In this document: positions 6,956 to 8,932 of the stretch, one piece after another
How the letters are laid out: every line of letters starts with the position of its first letter
Position numbering within the stretch: position 1 is the first letter of the stretch
Assembly (NCBI GenBank): GCA_002440085.1
Contig: DJRM01000051.1
Location: 1-8,932 of the forward strand
DNA from: Bacteroidales bacterium UBA6360
Lineage (GTDB): Bacteria > Bacteroidota > Bacteroidia > Bacteroidales > UBA932
Reading direction: 5' to 3'
DNA length: 8,932 bases
Made by a program: the position numbers and the translations under genes
Notes under the pieces: generated by a model
The model's database searches: none
Told to the model about the DNA's origin: nothing
Seen by the model: only the letters and a program-made list of their open reading frames with translations

Positions 6956-8020
6956 TCAGTTCTTATAGACATATATCTTGTCTTCAACTGTCTCATAGTA
7001 TATCGGGGCGGAGAAGGAAATCGTGTGGAGCACGTCTTCGAGACTGTCCTTCAGGTTCAGCTTTCCCGAGACCTCAAGAGCGCTGACCCCAGGCCCGAGG
7101 ACGAACTCCCTGTCGTAGGCAAAGTTGAGCTTTCTGAACACGCTCTCTAAAGTCTCGCTTCGGCATACAAGCGTATTCCTGACCCATGACACGTATGGCT
7201 CCACATCGACTTTTTCGGGAACGCCGATGCTTCCTGTGCTCACTTCTACAATCTGCCCCGGCGCCATCTGAACCTCGTCCCCGCTTTCATCGGATATGTT
7301 GACCTTTCCGTTGACCAGAACCACTGATGCGCGGCCCTCTCCGGGATATGCACTTATGTTAAAGGATGTTCCGAGCACTTGGACGCGGAAGTCTCCGGTC
7401 TGTACCATGAACGGCGAACTCTCATTATGGAACACATCCATATAGACTTCTCCATCTACATATATTTCCCTGTGATTTTCGGCGAACTTTCCGGGGAATA
7501 TCACCCTCGAACCGGAATTGACCCATAGGTGTGTCCCGTCGGCGAGAGTAAGCCTCGCACGCTTTCCTTTCGGGACAATGAGACGGCTGACGCCTTCGGA
7601 CGGGCGGTTGAGCGATATTGTGTTGACGGTGATGGCTCCGTTTGCCTCATAGACTATGTCAGCGTCGGAATCACCGAACTCGATGCCCTCCATCTCCGGC
7701 GTCAGGAGCATTATCCTGTCGGTGGCGGAGTCTCTTTCTTCGGCATATTTCACCAATTCGGCTATAGGCTCGATTTCTGTGCTCCTGTGCATCCTCGTGC
7801 CGATTACGGCGGCGCAAATGCATGCCGCCGCGGCAGTTGAAGAGAGCGCGATGCGCCTGATGCGCCTGCGGAACATTGATTTTCTCTCAGTCTCCGCACG
7901 CAGTTCGACGTCTTCCCAGAGCATCTCCACTTCAGCCTGCCCTACATGGCGCTCCTGTTTCCGCGCATAGCCTATCAGCCTGCGCACGACCGCGTAAATA
8001 TCAGATTTTCCGTTTCCCAT
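6956..8020 (-). CDS. FecR-family anti-sigma factor (inner-membrane signal transducer)
   Basis: This 354-residue single-pass inner-membrane protein is expected to hold the adjacent ECF sigma factor inactive and to release it when the SusC STN domain reports substrate. Residues 1-56 form a short, basic cytoplasmic anti-sigma segment containing Trp35. Residues about 57-75 are the transmembrane helix (ALSSTAAAACICAAVIGT). The periplasmic FecR domain covers about 145-260, with the landmarks LIVPKGKRARLTLADGTHLWVN, PGKFAENHREIYVDGEVYMDV, PFMVQTGDFRVQVLGTSFNI and APGQIVEV. The C-terminal module, about 289-354 (LESVFRKLNFAYDREF to the end), matches the DUF4974 type and has an STN-like pattern. The Gly217-Thr218 pair lies in the conserved V-L-G-T-S-F segment, equivalent by inspection to the region where some pseudomonad FecR-like proteins cleave themselves. 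The gene starts 46 bp after the sigma-factor stop, so the two are probably co-transcribed. Length and domain order are normal for Bacteroidota FecR proteins. Confidence 0.95.
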   Translation of the reverse strand: MGNGKSDIYAVVRRLIGYARKQERHVGQAEVEMLWEDVELRAETERKSMFRRRIRRIALSSTAAAACICAAVIGTRMHRSTEIEPIAELVKYAEERDSATDRIMLLTPEMEGIEFGDSDADIVYEANGAITVNTISLNRPSEGVSRLIVPKGKRARLTLADGTHLWVNSGSRVIFPGKFAENHREIYVDGEVYMDVFHNESSPFMVQTGDFRVQVLGTSFNISAYPGEGRASVVLVNGKVNISDESGDEVQMAPGQIVEVSTGSIGVPEKVDVEPYVSWVRNTLVCRSETLESVFRKLNFAYDREFVLGPGVSALEVSGKLNLKDSLEDVLHTISFSAPIYYETVEDKIYVYKN

Positions 8021-8066
8021 TCAAGGTCGATTTATTCAAGTTCGCCTTAAAACGGGAAGTCTTCGA

Positions 8067-8690
8067 TTATATACTCAATGTTTGTGAAAAATTTTGCATG
8101 AACAGCATAGTCAGCAGAAGGAACTCCTCCGGAGAGAGCTTTGCACGCAGCCTGGCGAGCGCCCGCTGGACAAGATTCATGGATGACTGCGGAGCAATTT
8201 CGAGAACGGCGGCTATCTCCTTGTAGGACAGTCCGCTGACAAAGCGAAGATAAATCGCGGTGCGCTGGTTCTCTGTCAGTTCACCGTAGGCCGCCATCAG
8301 TCTCTTCCCGAGTCTGACCTGCTCGTCGCTGCGGCTGAACATCCTCTCGATGGCCGCGTCCTCAATCTCCATCCGGAACGCCTGCTCGTCCAGTTCGTCG
8401 GTGGACCTGCGTGACGCAAGCTTGTCGAGAATCGAGTTTCGCAGCGCCGTCAGAAAATAGGAACGTACATAGTCGGTGTGGGAAAGCCGACGGCTGACGG
8501 AGAATTTTACGAATATGTCCTGGATGCAGTCCTTGACGACCTCCTCGTCCCGGACATATTTCAGCCCGAAATTGAACATCAGGTCATAGTGTCGGCGGTA
8601 GAGCACGGACAGAGCCTTCGCGTCCCCATGTCTCGCGAAATCCCACAAGGCTTCATCTTTCAGTGAGTTATATGCGTGCTGCCGTTCCAT
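8067..8690 (-). CDS. ECF-type RNA polymerase sigma factor, FecI-like
   Basis: This 207-residue sigma-70 family protein of the extracytoplasmic-function group is expected to direct RNA polymerase to the susC promoter when freed from the FecR protein. Region 2 spans about 27-92 (LYRRHYDLMFNFGLKYV, then the D-C-I-Q-D-I-F-V-K-F core-binding helix and YVRSYFLTALRNSILDKL). An acidic linker follows (about 95-125). Region 4 spans about 131-184 (LTENQRTAIYLRFVSGLSYKEIA, then the recognition helix ending LVQRALARLRAKL). Residues 187-207 are a hydrophobic tail (EEFLLLTMLFMQNF), similar to tails seen on many Bacteroidota FecI-like factors. No region 1 or 3 is present, as expected for this group. The ATG at 8690 gives a full region 2 and lies about 24 bases downstream of the predicted transcription start. 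It is the first gene of the minus-strand cluster and is followed by its anti-sigma partner. Confidence 0.95.
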   Translation of the reverse strand: MERQHAYNSLKDEALWDFARHGDAKALSVLYRRHYDLMFNFGLKYVRDEEVVKDCIQDIFVKFSVSRRLSHTDYVRSYFLTALRNSILDKLASRRSTDELDEQAFRMEIEDAAIERMFSRSDEQVRLGKRLMAAYGELTENQRTAIYLRFVSGLSYKEIAAVLEIAPQSSMNLVQRALARLRAKLSPEEFLLLTMLFMQNFSQTLSI

Positions 8691-8719
8691 TTCTGCCCAT
8701 CCGGTTGTCTGTGACCGTG

Positions 8720-8751
8720 CAAAAATAAAGATTTATTGAGAAATCGTCAAA
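8720..8751 (-). promoter_or_regulatory. Bacteroides-type housekeeping promoter of the sigma/anti-sigma operon
   Basis: On the minus strand a TTTG (-33 box, 8751-8748) is followed after 20 bp by TATTTTTG (-7 box, 8727-8720), an exact match to the Bacteroides consensus TTTG / TAnnTTTG recognised by the primary sigma factor. The predicted transcript starts near 8713, giving a leader of about 24 bases before the sigma-factor ATG. This suggests that the sigma/anti-sigma pair is expressed constitutively at a basal level, as needed for a sensor. Confidence 0.75.
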
Positions 8752-8782
8752 CTTTCTGGGCGATGCACTGCCGAAATCTGTT

Positions 8783-8797
8783 TGCAACCGGGTTGCA
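8783..8797. repeat. Perfect 15-bp palindrome in the divergent intergenic region (candidate operator)
   Basis: TGCAACC-G-GGTTGCA is a perfect inverted repeat with 7-bp arms around one base. It sits between the sigma-factor promoter (about 31 bp beyond its -33 box) and the truncated plus-strand gene (about 92 bp before the first possible start). Its size and symmetry suit a dimeric helix-turn-helix regulator. The arms resemble sites of LacI/GalR-type sugar regulators, but the odd centre makes that only a guess. It could also form a small hairpin in RNA if transcribed. Confidence 0.45.
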
Positions 8798-8826
8798 TCC
8801 CGGGGGAATGAACTTTGTGAATGTCC

Positions 8827-8879
8827 CCGCCTCTTTGGGCGGAGTCGTCTTTCAAGCTAACCGGGCATCTTGCTCCGCC
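8827..8879 (+). promoter_or_regulatory. Structured leader with two mutually exclusive hairpins upstream of the truncated plus-strand gene
   Basis: Hairpin A pairs CCGCC (8827-8831) with GGCGG (8838-8842), closing a CUUU tetraloop through a U-G pair. Hairpin B pairs GGCGGAG (8838-8844) with CTCCGCC (8873-8879). Above the stem, an 8-nt bulge (8845-8852) is followed by a stacked inner stem CAAG (8853-8856) / CTTG (8869-8872). The strand 8838-8842 is used in both, so A and B cannot coexist. The 3' arm of B ends 3 bases before AAAGGA (8883-8888), a Shine-Dalgarno-like sequence rare in this phylum. The fold could gate translation or act as an attenuator, but no known riboswitch class is recognised. 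Confidence 0.4.
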
Positions 8880-8889
8880 GGGAAAGGAC

Positions 8890-8932
8890 ATGATGATTAT
8901 GAAAAGGACAATATATTTTATTGCCGCGCTTT
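8890..8932 (+). CDS. 5' fragment of a secreted or exported protein gene, truncated by the window edge
   Basis: An open frame begins at 8890 and runs off the window. The visible residues, MMIMKRTIYFIAAL, look like the start of a signal peptide: a short basic n-region (Lys-Arg) followed by a hydrophobic core. Three in-frame ATGs are possible (8890, 8893, 8899). The Shine-Dalgarno-like AAAGGA at 8883-8888 is best spaced for 8899, and a start there (MKRTIYFIAAL) is the most natural signal peptide. The gene is divergent from the sigma-factor gene and could belong to the same glycan-utilisation locus, but 14 residues do not allow a functional call. Confidence 0.6.
   Translation, partial: MMIMKRTIYFIAAL

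Noticed and set aside
6929..6960. ACTGAT/ATCAGT inverted repeat overlapping the anti-sigma stop as a terminator
   Set aside because: The stem is 6 bp with a 20-nt AT-rich loop and no following U-run, which is too weak to call.
8783..8889. Known riboswitch (cobalamin, TPP, SAM, preQ1, glycine, c-di-GMP)
   Set aside because: The conserved core sequences of these classes were looked for by eye and not found. Only base-pairing potential is visible.

Overview
The window comes from a Bacteroidota genome, most likely a gut-type Bacteroidales. The evidence is a SusC/SusD pair, a FecI/FecR-type sigma/anti-sigma pair, lipoprotein signal peptides, start codons preceded by A-rich sequence rather than Shine-Dalgarno sites, and a promoter matching the Bacteroides -33/-7 consensus. 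Coding DNA is fairly GC-rich and the gaps are AT-rich, which would suit a moderate-to-high-GC Bacteroidales, but the genus cannot be read from this sequence.

Nearly everything lies on the minus strand and reads from right to left. Positions 8690-8067 encode an ECF sigma factor with a good housekeeping promoter at 8720-8751. Positions 8020-6956 encode its FecR-like anti-sigma partner. A 150-bp AT-rich regulatory gap follows. Positions 6805-3419 encode a SusC-family TonB-dependent outer-membrane transporter with an N-terminal STN signalling domain. Positions 3380-1428 encode the SusD lipoprotein partner. After a strong intercistronic hairpin (1379-1427), positions 1349-63 encode a surface-type lipoprotein with a DUF1735-like N-terminus and an F5/8 type C (discoidin) carbohydrate-binding domain. 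At the right edge a plus-strand gene begins at about 8890 and is cut off; only a signal-peptide-like start is visible. Its upstream region holds a perfect 15-bp palindrome and a GC-rich leader that can fold in two mutually exclusive ways.

Together this is the sensing and import core of a polysaccharide/glycan utilisation locus. SusD and the F5/8 lipoprotein capture glycan at the surface and SusC imports it using TonB energy. Substrate engagement is signalled by the SusC STN domain to the periplasmic part of the FecR protein, which releases the ECF sigma factor to transcribe susC-susD and probably the third gene. No glycoside hydrolase, sulfatase or protease is present in the window, so the substrate cannot be assigned.

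The protein families are all known. The parts most worth a second look are non-coding: the hairpin directly after the susD stop codon, the near-perfect palindrome upstream of susC, and the palindrome plus alternative-hairpin leader of the truncated divergent gene.
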